The notes below the pieces were generated by a model. It searched no databases and was not told where the DNA came from. It saw nothing but the letters and a program-made list of their open reading frames with translations. Below, in pieces: positions 54,057 to 63,449 of a stretch of DNA of 64,000 bases; position 1 is the stretch's first letter; each line of letters starts with the position of its first letter. This stretch comes from Metabacillus endolithicus. GTDB lineage: Bacteria > Bacillota > Bacilli > Bacillales > Bacillaceae. A program made the position numbers and the translations under genes. Where the stretch lies: the NCBI RefSeq assembly GCF_023078335.1, contig NZ_CP095550.1:2214001-2278000 (forward strand), given 5' to 3'.

Positions 54057-54941
54057 TCAACCTTTAACAGAACCCAGTGTAATTCCTTTAACGAAATATC
54101 GTTGAAAAAATGGATAAATCACTAAAAGAGGAAGCATTGAAATGAATATTTTCGCAGCATTTAAGGTTTGATTAGAAGAGCTTGCAAGACGTTGTGCTGA
54201 TTCTGCATCAATTTGTGAAGGATCAATTTCAACCGTTACTGAGCGGATATATGTTTGCAAAGGATATAAATCATTATTTGTCATTAACACAAGTGCCTGA
54301 AAAAACTCATTCCAATGCATAACAATCGTAAAAACTAAGATTGTCGCTAGAACTGGCTTAGACAATGGTAAATAGATATCAAACAGAATTCTCCAAGGTC
54401 CTGCACCGTCCATTACCGCTGATTCTTCTAATTCTTTCGGCAAGTTTCTAAAGAAATTCATCACCAAAATCACATTAAATACAGGTAACCCACCACCAAG
54501 AACGAGACCCCAAATATTGTTCGTCATTCCTAGTGTTTTCATCGTCATATACCAAGGAACTAAACCACCGTTAAAAAGCATCGCAAAGATTAGCAGCCAC
54601 ATAATGATATTTCTTGGTCCAAACTCTTTCGATGTTTTCGATAATGGGTATGCCATTAAGACCACAACTACGAAGGTCGTGATCGTTCCCAAGACCACTC
54701 GCTGAATTGAAATCAAGAATGAACTAAGAAATTTACCATCTTCAACAATTAGAGAATAAGCTCCCAATGTAAAATCCTTTGGCCAGAAAAATACCTGTCC
54801 GGCTGAAACAGCTGCTTTATCACTTAAAGAAATAACTAATGTGTACCAAACGGGATAAATACAAAGAAGCGTAATTAATATAAGCAAAACAACATTAAAA
54901 CCATTGAAAAACCTGGATACTAGTGTTTTGTCTTCTACCAT
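54057..54941 (-). CDS. Carbohydrate ABC transporter permease (LplC type)
   Basis: The 294-residue protein has six membrane segments and the permease loop ELEESAVMDGAGPWRILFDIYLPL (EAA-type motif contacting the ATPase). C-terminal PLLVIYPFFQRYFVKGITLGSVKG is typical of the CUT1/LplC group. It belongs with the second permease and solute-binding lipoprotein. No ATPase gene lies in the window, so a shared MsmX-like ATPase elsewhere is expected. Confidence 0.92.
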   Translation of the reverse strand: MVEDKTLVSRFFNGFNVVLLILITLLCIYPVWYTLVISLSDKAAVSAGQVFFWPKDFTLGAYSLIVEDGKFLSSFLISIQRVVLGTITTFVVVVLMAYPLSKTSKEFGPRNIIMWLLIFAMLFNGGLVPWYMTMKTLGMTNNIWGLVLGGGLPVFNVILVMNFFRNLPKELEESAVMDGAGPWRILFDIYLPLSKPVLATILVFTIVMHWNEFFQALVLMTNNDLYPLQTYIRSVTVEIDPSQIDAESAQRLASSSNQTLNAAKIFISMLPLLVIYPFFQRYFVKGITLGSVKG

Positions 54942-54957
54942 TTACCTCACACCTTTA

Positions 54958-55915
54958 TTAGAAAATTCGATAATTAGCAAAACGATAGGCCAATCCATAT
55001 GAGAACGCAATAAGAATAAAACCAACAATCGACTTTAATAGTCCTACTGCTGTTGCTAACCCATATTGCATATCAATAAGTCCAAGCCCGGTAAACCCAT
55101 GTGTCGATAATATCCCCTGTTGAATAAACAAGTGGATTATAGAGATTAAAAATTTGATCAAAACCTGCATTCAAAATATTTCCCATACTTAACGTACCTA
55201 ATAAAACCGCAACAGGTAAAATACTCGGTAGTGTAATACTAATTAGACGTCTAAATTGAGAAGCACCATCAATAGCAGCAGCTTCATACAGTTCTGGACT
55301 TATAGACGTAAGGGCTGCAAAATAAATAATGGCTGCAAATCCAAATTCCTTCCATATATCACTACCAACAACAAGTGCCGGAAAGATGCCCGCATCAGCA
55401 AAAAACATAATCGGTTTTATACCTAAAGCGGTAAGAAATTGATTCACAGGTCCTGAGATTGAAAACATATCTAGCATAATGCCGGCGATAATTACCCATG
55501 ATAAAAAGTGCGGTAAATAAACAATTGTTTGAACAGAACGGGTGAAAAATCTGTTTTTCACTTCATTTAACATTAGTGCAAATACTAATGGCACAACTAA
55601 GTTTCCAATCATTTTTAACAGTGCAATGACGATCGTATTTCTAAAGATTTGTTTACTATCATCAAGCTCAAACATATACTTAAAATTCTCAAGTCCAATC
55701 CACTCTGACTTCCACAACCCTATTCCGGGATTAAAATCCTTAAAGGCCATTAGAATTCCATACATAGGTAATAAATTAAAAAAGAATAACCAGATAATTC
55801 CTGGAAGTAGCATCAAATAATAATGCTTGTAATCTGATCTATTTTTCTTCGTCTTTGTCCTAAGGTTGATACGAAGACCACGATGACTTTTTATCGTTTC
55901 AGCTTTGTTTTCCAT
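54958..55915 (-). pseudogene. Carbohydrate ABC transporter permease (LplB type), apparent frameshift
   Basis: The main frame covers residues 1-280 with LLPGIIWLFFFNLLPMYGI, ELYEAAAIDGASQFRRLISI (EAA motif) and TGDIIDTWVYRA. The second frame ends GLIDMQYGLATAVGLLKSIV and YRFANYRIF at 54958. Removing a T from the TT (plus AA 55084-55085) joins them as YRAGLIDMQYG, giving about 318 residues, the normal length for the family. It lies 16 bases before the LplC-type gene. Confidence 0.9.
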
Positions 55916-55975
55916 ACTCTTTATCCTCCTTAGAAGATATCAAGACGAGTGAAACACCACCCGTCTTGACTATTT

Positions 55976-57653
55976 TTACTTTAATTCATTAACTTCCTTC
56001 GTGATTTGCTCTCCACCCTGGTCGTACCACTTCTCAACAAATTGATCGAAATCACTAATTGGTGCATTCCCCATGATGATTTTTAAGAATGTTTCATCTT
56101 CTAATTTCTTTAAATTATTCCATTTTAATTCCATCGTTTTTGTTTTTGCTGTGGCTACGCTACGAACATAATTGATATCTGCATTGATAAAAGCAGAACC
56201 ACCATTTAGATGAGCGTATAAATGAGTGAAGAATGCTTCATCCCCAGCTCTGTCCCAGTATTGAATGTTATAGTCATCATACGGTTCCTTTTTCACATTT
56301 TTCACATGTTCTGCAAGATCATACGCAAAGCCGTAGTTTACCTTATCAATATCCTCTAGCTTAAGTTCTCCAGCAAGATGCTTCTGTGTTGAAGTTACGG
56401 CATACTCTAACTGATCTCCATGTCCCATAACCATGAATAGCGGAATTTCCTGTGAAGTCATTTGCTTATCTGCTACTACTTCTTCATAACTAGCGTCTTT
56501 TTCGCTCACATGAATATTAAGCATTTTTATGACAGCTTCAGGATGTTCATAGTCTTTGCTAACTACGATGTACGTACTTCCAGTCGTTTCGTTTGAATTG
56601 ATTTTCCCTGAGGAATCTGCAGGGCCAGCATAAGGGCGCCAGTTAGCCTTTGGATCATTTTTAATAGAATCTTCTAGATTGTACGGTGACCACCAAGGAC
56701 CAAAGAAGATCCCCGCTTTTCCACTTACAAGTACTTCTTGCGCACTTTTTCTTAAAGCCATTTCCTGATCGAGGATTCCTTTTGCATACCACTCGCGCAT
56801 CATTTCAAGTGTTTTCTTTGTTTCTGGTGTAGTTGATCCATATACAGCCTTGCCATCTTTGTCTTTTACCCATATTCCCGGGTAAGCGTTGTTTGCAAAG
56901 AATAGAGATGAGAAATTTAAGAAATGATCACCTGAAGTTAAGAATGTTGAACTAAGTGCTCCTCCTTGTGATGTTCCTACGATTCCTAATGTGTTGTCTC
57001 CACCCATTTTGTTATCAATAAATGCTTGTGCAACTTTTTCAAGATCTTCTAACGTCTTTGGTGCCTCAAGACCTAGCTCATCAAGCCAATCTTGTCGGAT
57101 CCAAGTTAACGGTGCTGATGGAAGAGTTGTTTCAGGTAAAGCGTATAATTTTCCATCGTAAGTAACATTGTCTAATAAGCCCTGGGTTAGAGTCATAAAT
57201 ATCCTTTAATCTCTCTGCCCCATATTTATCATAAACATCAGTTAGATCTGCCAACTGACCTGCTTTTATCATTTGTTTAAGTTGAGTTTCGTTAACAACC
57301 ATTGCATCTGGGATATCGTTACTAGCAATTGATAAACTTACTTTTTGCTCATAGTCCTCACCTGCTGTTGCTTCCCATTCATGTTTTGTCACAATGTTAT
57401 ACTGATCTTCTAACCAACGAGTGTATACATTGTTTTCAGGTGTATCCTCACCATCAAATTGATAATTTGGATCAATTCCTCTTCCAATTGAAATTTCAAC
57501 GGGTTCTGAAAAGCTTCCTAATGGATCAATATTTTCTTCAGAAGTACTTTTGGTTTCATTCGGTTCGGTACTGCTTGTGTCCTTACCCATACAGGCACTT
57601 AAACTCGCAATCACTAGCAATAAACTTAAGAATGTGAACAGCCTTTTTTTCAT
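55976..57653 (-). pseudogene. Extracellular solute-binding lipoprotein (LplA type), apparent frameshift
   Basis: A lipoprotein signal (LLLVIASLSAC) starts a family 1-type sugar-binding protein. The first frame ends just after DIYDSNPG, and the second continues with LLDNVTYDGKLYALPETT to ...WYDQGGEQITKEVNELK. Removing one G at 57180-57182 gives NPGLLDNVTYDG. Corrected length is about 558 residues, typical for LplA-like proteins. It is the first gene of the transport and hydrolase operon and has a cre-like site upstream. Confidence 0.9.
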
Positions 57654-57681
57654 CTTTCTCCCCCTCTTTATATTTCATTTT

Positions 57682-57695
57682 TGTTTACGCTTTCA
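57682..57695 (-). promoter_or_regulatory. cre-like site upstream of the solute-binding protein gene
   Basis: On the minus strand the 14 bases read TGAAAGCGTAAACA, one base off the consensus TGWNANCGNTNNCA for CcpA. It lies about 30 bases before the start codon. A LacI-family regulator could also bind. Confidence 0.5.
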
Positions 57696-57858
57696 ATATA
57701 CCACGACACCTTATTTCTTCGAGTTAGAGAGCGATTTCAAATAAAGTTCATTATTTTCTAATAAATAGAAAAACGTTCAAAAAATGTCTACCTTCTTTTC
57801 GAACGTTTTCTACCCTTTTTATTGTTTTCAACTGTGGGGACTCTTGGAATAAAAAAAA

Positions 57859-57890
57859 CGCTCGAAATAAAGTCAGCTTTATTCCGAACG
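57859..57890 (-). terminator. Terminator of the two-component operon
   Basis: CGCTCGAAATAAAG and CTTTATTCCGAACG pair imperfectly, followed by eight T residues on the minus strand. It separates the regulator genes from the transport operon. Confidence 0.75.
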
Positions 57891-57901
57891 ATTCCTACCT
57901 C

Positions 57902-59287
57902 CTATTTACCCTTTGAATCTGTTCTTCTATATTCACTAGGTAACACTCCTACATAATCCCGAAACAGTCTGCTAAAATACTTTTCATCGTTATACCCAAC
58001 CTTCTCTGAAATCCACTGAATCGTTTTCGTAGAGTTACGTAAATATTCTTTTGCTCTTTCCATGCGAATTTCCCTTAAATAATCTGTATAGGTTTGACCA
58101 ATAATATCCTTAAAACACTGACTAAAATAACTGCTACTCATATTCACTTTTCTAGCAATCTCCCCTGCTGTTAAAGGCTGATCAATCATTTTTTGCGCTA
58201 ATGTAACGGCTCGCATGATGCTATCATGAATTTCATCTGAATAAGGAGTCTTCGTATTTATCACTTTGATAATCTCTCTTATTTCCTTTAACCATATCTC
58301 AAAATGGAACCAGCTGGACAGAAAGTCGTCTATGGTGATCGGTTCAGACAAGATTTGACTGTAAAGCCTGTTCCATTCATCTGTTAACGAATAAAAAAAC
58401 CTTGTTAGTCGTATTGGCTGCATCCGCATTGCTTTAAGCTCATGAAGCATGTTTATAAACACAGCATCATCATAAATCCACTCACCGGAAAGCCACTTTT
58501 CTTTTATCCTATTTAAATCATATTTCGTTTCTTTCTTTTCCTTTGCTAACAGCTCTTCACTTTGAACAATCTGAAAAGGCTGTACTGGGTCATAATCATA
58601 AAACAAGTCGCTCTTTTGATATCCACGAAGAAGTTGTAAAATTGACTTTCGATCCATTCCTTTTAGATTTTGAAACACGATGAGAGCATATTCTAACTTT
58701 GAGTTCATCCATTCAAGTATGGATTCTTTTTCTCGTTCTAGCATATCTGTCCAATACCATATGCCTATATCTGCTTCGAAGGCTCTTTTTAATAAAGAAG
58801 CATCTATTTTTGCTTCATCTTTTTGGAGGTTTAAGGCGTATAAAACAATTAAATCATTTGTTTCCTCGATTTCCTCTTCGCTTGTTAATTGTCTTTTTAA
58901 AGAATCTTTCTGCTCTATTAATGAAACAATTCGTTCTAGAACATCCTCAAATTGTTCTTTTTCTAACTCTGTTTTTGCAATATAATCAACTGCTCCCATG
59001 CGAAGGGCCTTCTGCACATATTCAAAATCTTGGTGCAATGTTAGAACAACAATTTGGATATGTGGATACCTTTGGCTTACTTCCTCCATCAATTCAATTC
59101 CTGACATAACAGGCATAGCTAAGTCCGTAATTAATAAATCAACCTTGTTCGTTTCCATAAATTCAAGGGCTTTCTCACCATTATTGGCTTCACCCACGAC
59201 AATCATGCCAAAATCCTCCCAAGGCATAAATGAGATTAGTCCTTTACGAACAATTTTTTCATCATCTACAACTAAAACTCGTATCAT
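57902..59287 (-). CDS. AraC-type response regulator (YesN-like)
   Basis: The 461-residue protein has a receiver domain (residues 1-120) with VVDDEK, phosphoacceptor Asp in LLITDLAMP and Lys in YIAKTE. A long linker follows, then a C-terminal AraC double helix-turn-helix (LTAGEIARKVNMSSSYFSQ, RNSTKTIQWISEKVGYNDE). The start overlaps the kinase stop by four bases. It probably activates the sugar-uptake operon next to it in response to extracellular oligosaccharide, by analogy with YesM/YesN systems. Confidence 0.93.
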   Translation of the reverse strand: MIRVLVVDDEKIVRKGLISFMPWEDFGMIVVGEANNGEKALEFMETNKVDLLITDLAMPVMSGIELMEEVSQRYPHIQIVVLTLHQDFEYVQKALRMGAVDYIAKTELEKEQFEDVLERIVSLIEQKDSLKRQLTSEEEIEETNDLIVLYALNLQKDEAKIDASLLKRAFEADIGIWYWTDMLEREKESILEWMNSKLEYALIVFQNLKGMDRKSILQLLRGYQKSDLFYDYDPVQPFQIVQSEELLAKEKKETKYDLNRIKEKWLSGEWIYDDAVFINMLHELKAMRMQPIRLTRFFYSLTDEWNRLYSQILSEPITIDDFLSSWFHFEIWLKEIREIIKVINTKTPYSDEIHDSIMRAVTLAQKMIDQPLTAGEIARKVNMSSSYFSQCFKDIIGQTYTDYLREIRMERAKEYLRNSTKTIQWISEKVGYNDEKYFSRLFRDYVGVLPSEYRRTDSKGK

Positions 59288-61019
59288 TGAGTATTTTCAC
59301 CCCCGGATACAGGTAGGAATATAGAAACAATCGTGCCTTTTCCAACCTCACTTTTAATTTCTAACTTAGCTTTATCTCCATAATTCGATTCAAGAATTCG
59401 CTTTACATATCTCATCCCAATTCCCATCCCCACCTTCTGGCTTTCATCTTTTTGATCAAGAAGTAAAGCTTCAATCTCTTCTTTCGACATTCCCGATCCA
59501 TTATCTTGAATTGTAATTTGAAGGTTGTCCATTAGTTTAATATCCACATGAATATATCCGTTATCACTAACACCATGATAAAGAGCATTTTCCACTAGGG
59601 CTGAAGAATGAATCGAGGAATGGAAATCCCCATCGTGTTTTCATCTACATCAATATCAACATCAAATTGAAAATCATAGCGAATTTGCTGTAGCTGTAGA
59701 TATTCTTTGACTGCTTGTATTTCTTTCTCAACCGTTGTTTCTTCACCCATTTTTCCAAGATTGTAGCTCAGCAATTTATTTAAAGAGAGAACAAGCTTAT
59801 CAATTTCTTTGTTTCCGTTAAAAACAGCAAGCCAACGTACGGTATCGAGTGTATTCATGAGAAAATGTGGATTGATTTGATATAATAATTTCTCTACCTC
59901 TAAATCTGCTCTTCGTTTTTCTTTTTGTTCAACTTCTCTATATAAATCCCAAATCTTCGTTTTCATCGTTCTTACTTGATTGAGCAAATAATCAAATTCA
60001 GGTATTTTTGTTACTTCTGTATTTTGCGTTTCCGTTTGGATTAACGTTTTAATTTCTTTATTGAACTTATTCAAAGGGTTGTATACCATCTTCCATAAAA
60101 ACCAGGCAAATAATAATGAAATTAAAATGAAGACAATAAAAATAATTGAAACTTGAAGAAGCCATTTATTTCGTTCCTGGTTAAGTTCTTTAACCGGGAT
60201 GATCGAAACAATACTCCACCCTTGATTACTTGTTTCTTTACTCCAAAAGTACGTATCATAATATCCTGATTTGGCTTCAGAGCTGTATCCAGGAAACATA
60301 TTATTCTCAGGAAAAACATCTTTATTTTCACTAAACGTCACTCTTCCTTCATTATTAAGAATGAGTAACCTCCGTGAATCATCTTTACGATTTTGAGGAG
60401 CAAATAAGGTTTCCAAAGCATTCCGACCTGTTTCAATGTATAAATAAATATTGTGATTTGATATATTCACTTTACGCATGGAGCTAAATACAAATTGATT
60501 AATATAGCCACTGTAACTTTTATGTGGACCATAATAGGTAATTCCCGAATATTTAGCCATAACTGGAAGCTGCTCCGGTAAAAAATCATCACGAAGCCTA
60601 AAATTTTCGAAATCATGTAAACCTGTTTCAGGATAATAGTACATAATTAACCCAACATTCGGGTTAGAAAAAGAAATCAAGTTGATTTCACTTTTGATTT
60701 CACTTAGTAACTCGATCCGTTGAGATGGTTCTGTTTCCTTTTGTAATGCCTCTAACAACAAAGTCACCCTGCCACCAAATGCTAACTGTTGCGAAACGTG
60801 ATTTATATTATTTAAAGAATTCTCTAATGTTACTAAATCCTGCTTCAAGTTACTTTGAATCGAATTTTCGACCTTATTATCTATTATGGAATCTATTGTG
60901 TAAAAAGAGATCACACCTAGGCAAATAAATGGAATGAAGGTACTGATCAGAAAAATAACGATAATTCTATTTTTAAACGTGACTTGGCTCAAACGATTGA
61001 CTATTAAGTTCTTCATCAC
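59284..61019 (-). pseudogene. Sensor histidine kinase (YesM-like), apparent frameshift
   Basis: Two membrane segments (residues 17-42 and about 285-308) flank an extracellular sensor domain; a HAMP-like region follows, then the His_kinase motif LLYQINPHFLMNTLDT with phospho-His. The first frame ends at SIPRFILQP. The second frame has VENALYHGV (N box), DNGSGMS and VGMGIGMRYV (G boxes). Adding a C at 59598-59600 restores FILQPLVENALYHG, giving about 578 residues. It is paired with the response regulator. Confidence 0.92.
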
Positions 61020-61050
61020 AATGTTCTCACCCCCTTTAGTAACACAAGAA

Positions 61051-61064
61051 TGTTAACGCTTTCA
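61051..61064 (-). promoter_or_regulatory. Consensus cre site upstream of the sensor kinase
   Basis: Minus strand TGAAAGCGTTAACA matches the CcpA consensus TGWNANCGNTNNCA at every fixed position, about 32 bases before the kinase start. It suggests catabolite repression of the regulator genes. Confidence 0.65.
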
Positions 61065-61526
61065 AAAACTGCTAATTATGTAAGCTTAATTGATTAATAG
61101 ACTATTGGCTCTTTTAATGATAATTCTGTTTTCTCTGTTGCCTTTATCTTATTTACTATACCAATGGGAAATGAACGGAACAACCAGGATATCACTTTAA
61201 TATATTCTGAATATTATACCAAATTTGAGCTATTATCAATATCTGTACAAAGTGGTATCAAAACTTGCATTACTATTTTAATCATACACAAAAAGCTCCA
61301 ATCCGTTTTACACCAAGGAACTGGAGCTTCTTTTCTATTAGTTTTGCAATCAGTTAATGATCTCATAACCTTATAAGTCACACCACCTTGGAACTTCGCC
61401 TCCGTTTCTGTATAATACTTCTATAATAATTCCGTCTAACGGACAACTTTCAGTCATAACTCTCGAACGAGCATCATACATCTTTTCAAGGTAGTTTTTC
61501 TAGCTTTCGAATACAGGAGGTTACAT
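61065..61526. other. Divergent intergenic region with an orphan hairpin
   Basis: AAGCTCCA (61293-61300) and TGGAGCTT (61322-61329) form a terminator-like stem with T-rich tails both ways, though no gene ends nearby. Nothing else is clear. Confidence 0.5.
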
Positions 61527-62363
61527 ATGAATCTAATTGAAGTACAACCCGTTAAATTTAGTTTTTTTGAAAAACCGCCCGCTTCGTCTATGAATCAAGC
61601 ATTTGTTTATGAAAATGCTGAGCATAACTATGAGGTTGTTAAGAACGGAGATCGCCTTTCTCGAAGTGATTTACGCGCAGGTAAATATACAAAAGTTTAT
61701 ATTGTCGATATGAGTGTCCAGAACTTTAAAGATATAAGTGAGTATCCGTCCCTTGACCGCGGCCGTAGCTTTCAGATTGATTTATCGATAGATTACAAGG
61801 TTGTTGATCCTATTTCTCTTGTGCAGCAAGGAGCCGGAGAAATTGTTGCGTTTATTAAGAAAAAGCTTCCATATTGGCTTGAAGAAATCACAGTTGATTA
61901 TTCAATTGAAGATATTAAACGAGTGAAAAAGCATATCGAGGACCTTCATGAGCACTCATCAATGGTGACAGGACTTAAGCAGGTGGGCATTGTTGTTTCT
62001 GACATCAACGTTCTTGTGAAGCAAAGCAGCAGTGATCAAGAGCACGATAAAATGTTCCGCGAAGTGGACAAAGATCGGGAGCTTAAACGATATTTGCAAG
62101 AATATGAGCTTGAGGATGCCCGTTTTATCGCGTCACAAATTCAAGAAGAAATTAAATCTGGTAATCTTTTTAATGCCCTGCTTATTGCTGAGAAAAACGA
62201 AGCAGCTGCTGACATTATTAAAAATCGGATTGCGAATGAAGAAAGATTTCGGATGGAAGTTCAGGAACAGGTTAGAACCATGCTGTTAGATCCAACTGTA
62301 GATGAGGTTGAAGCAAGAAGACAGTTGACGAAAATGAACCTGTATTTTCCTCTTGAGAGGTAG
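61527..62363 (+). CDS. SPFH/band-7-like protein
   Basis: The 278-residue product lacks membrane segments. Residues 65-150 resemble an SPFH core (FQIDLSIDYKVVDPISLVQQGAGEIVAFI, then LKQVGIVVSDINVLV), and the C-terminal part is helical and Glu/Arg-rich (ELEDARFIASQIQEEI). Match to the family is partial, so I hold it lightly. AGGAGG precedes the ATG. A membrane SH3 protein follows after 26 bases and is probably its partner. Confidence 0.55.
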   Translation: MNLIEVQPVKFSFFEKPPASSMNQAFVYENAEHNYEVVKNGDRLSRSDLRAGKYTKVYIVDMSVQNFKDISEYPSLDRGRSFQIDLSIDYKVVDPISLVQQGAGEIVAFIKKKLPYWLEEITVDYSIEDIKRVKKHIEDLHEHSSMVTGLKQVGIVVSDINVLVKQSSSDQEHDKMFREVDKDRELKRYLQEYELEDARFIASQIQEEIKSGNLFNALLIAEKNEAAADIIKNRIANEERFRMEVQEQVRTMLLDPTVDEVEARRQLTKMNLYFPLER

Positions 62364-62389
62364 AGATTCACAAAAGGAGAGTCATACAA

Positions 62390-63175
62390 GTGGAATCGAT
62401 TATGAATCAAGTATTTTGGCTATGGGTCCCTCTAGCCCTTCTGCCCATATGGCTGCGAATTGGTCTTACTGTTTTTCTAGTCATACTTGTAGCACGGCCA
62501 ATCATCATTCGCCTAACACCGAAACTTATTCAATGGACGGCAATTCTTTTAACAAAGGTAGTCGAGCTGCTCTCCTACCCGGTGATGGTAGGATTTCATA
62601 GGTATTTGGCAAAACAAAGAGAGAATGGTAGCTATCATATTCCAGTTTGGATTGAAGGTAGTGAAGAGGTTTTTGCTCTGATTATTAAAGGACTAACAAA
62701 GGTATCAGATCTTTCAAGAAAACGTAAGAGAAACAGTATTCTAGCCAATCGAATTGTACGAACTGTTGCCATCATGTCAGCCATATTACTGCCGCTCGCA
62801 GTTGTGAATAATCCAACAGCATCCTACTCAGAAACCTGGCATCGCTTTGACAACTGGGTCACAACAGAAAAGGTAGAAAAAGAGCTCGGATTTCAATTAA
62901 GTGATACACAAAATAAGATTCTTGGTGGGGTAAATCAAGCGACTGCTAAAATAAATCCAATTGAGTTTGTGTTAACAAAGGACTTTAAAGAAGGTGGAAA
63001 TATTCGCTCCACCCCATCACTAAAAGGGAAAATTGTTGGGAATTTCTCAACTGGGGAAGTAGTGACGTACCTCGGTGAAGAGGAGTATGACGAAACTGGA
63101 ATACGATGGTTGAAAGTGGAAACACCAACAGGTAAGATTGGTTGGGTTTCTTCGAGGATTGTGGTAAAAAAGTAG
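62390..63175 (+). CDS. Membrane protein with extracellular SH3b domain
   Basis: The 261-residue product has two hydrophobic segments near residues 8-40, a third near 122-142, and a C-terminal bacterial SH3 domain (EGGNIRSTPSLKGKIVGNF, GEVVTYLGEEEYDETGIRWLKVE, GWVSSRIV) that usually binds the cell wall. GTG 62390 has GGAGAG 8 bases ahead. It forms an operon with the SPFH-like gene and may localise a membrane microdomain to the wall. Confidence 0.75.
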   Translation: MESIMNQVFWLWVPLALLPIWLRIGLTVFLVILVARPIIIRLTPKLIQWTAILLTKVVELLSYPVMVGFHRYLAKQRENGSYHIPVWIEGSEEVFALIIKGLTKVSDLSRKRKRNSILANRIVRTVAIMSAILLPLAVVNNPTASYSETWHRFDNWVTTEKVEKELGFQLSDTQNKILGGVNQATAKINPIEFVLTKDFKEGGNIRSTPSLKGKIVGNFSTGEVVTYLGEEEYDETGIRWLKVETPTGKIGWVSSRIVVKK

Positions 63176-63210
63176 GTGGCGCCTTAAAATGGCACCACCT
63201 ACTTTTTTTG
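63171..63210. terminator. Convergent intrinsic terminator
   Basis: AGTAGGTGG and CCACCTACT pair, followed by TTTTTTT. It overlaps the stop of the SH3 gene. Confidence 0.85.
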
Positions 63211-63216
63211 CCCCTT

Positions 63217-63447
63217 TTATTGTCTTTTTTCCAAATAAACCTCCACCCACGGCCGAATTGAAATATAAAGTCCCGCTATGACCAGCCAAGCAAAAGCAAG
63301 ATACGTCCAACCTTTGAAAAACTGTAATGTATAATTGTAGCCAGTCAAAAACATGGTACCTGGGAAAGCAAAGATCAGAATAAACGTTAACCCTAGCGCC
63401 CAGCGCGTGCACATCTTGGCATCTTTCATCAATTGCTTATCTTCCAT
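63217..63447 (-). CDS. Small membrane protein associated with a sodium:solute symporter (DUF997/YhdT-like)
   Basis: The 76-residue product has two membrane segments and the motif RWALGLTFIL near the N-terminus, as in YhdT (DUF997), whose gene accompanies panF in enteric bacteria. It lies 2 bases after the symporter gene on the minus strand. It may be a small accessory subunit. Confidence 0.7.
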   Translation of the reverse strand: MEDKQLMKDAKMCTRWALGLTFILIFAFPGTMFLTGYNYTLQFFKGWTYLAFAWLVIAGLYISIRPWVEVYLEKRQ

Positions 63448-63449
63448 GA

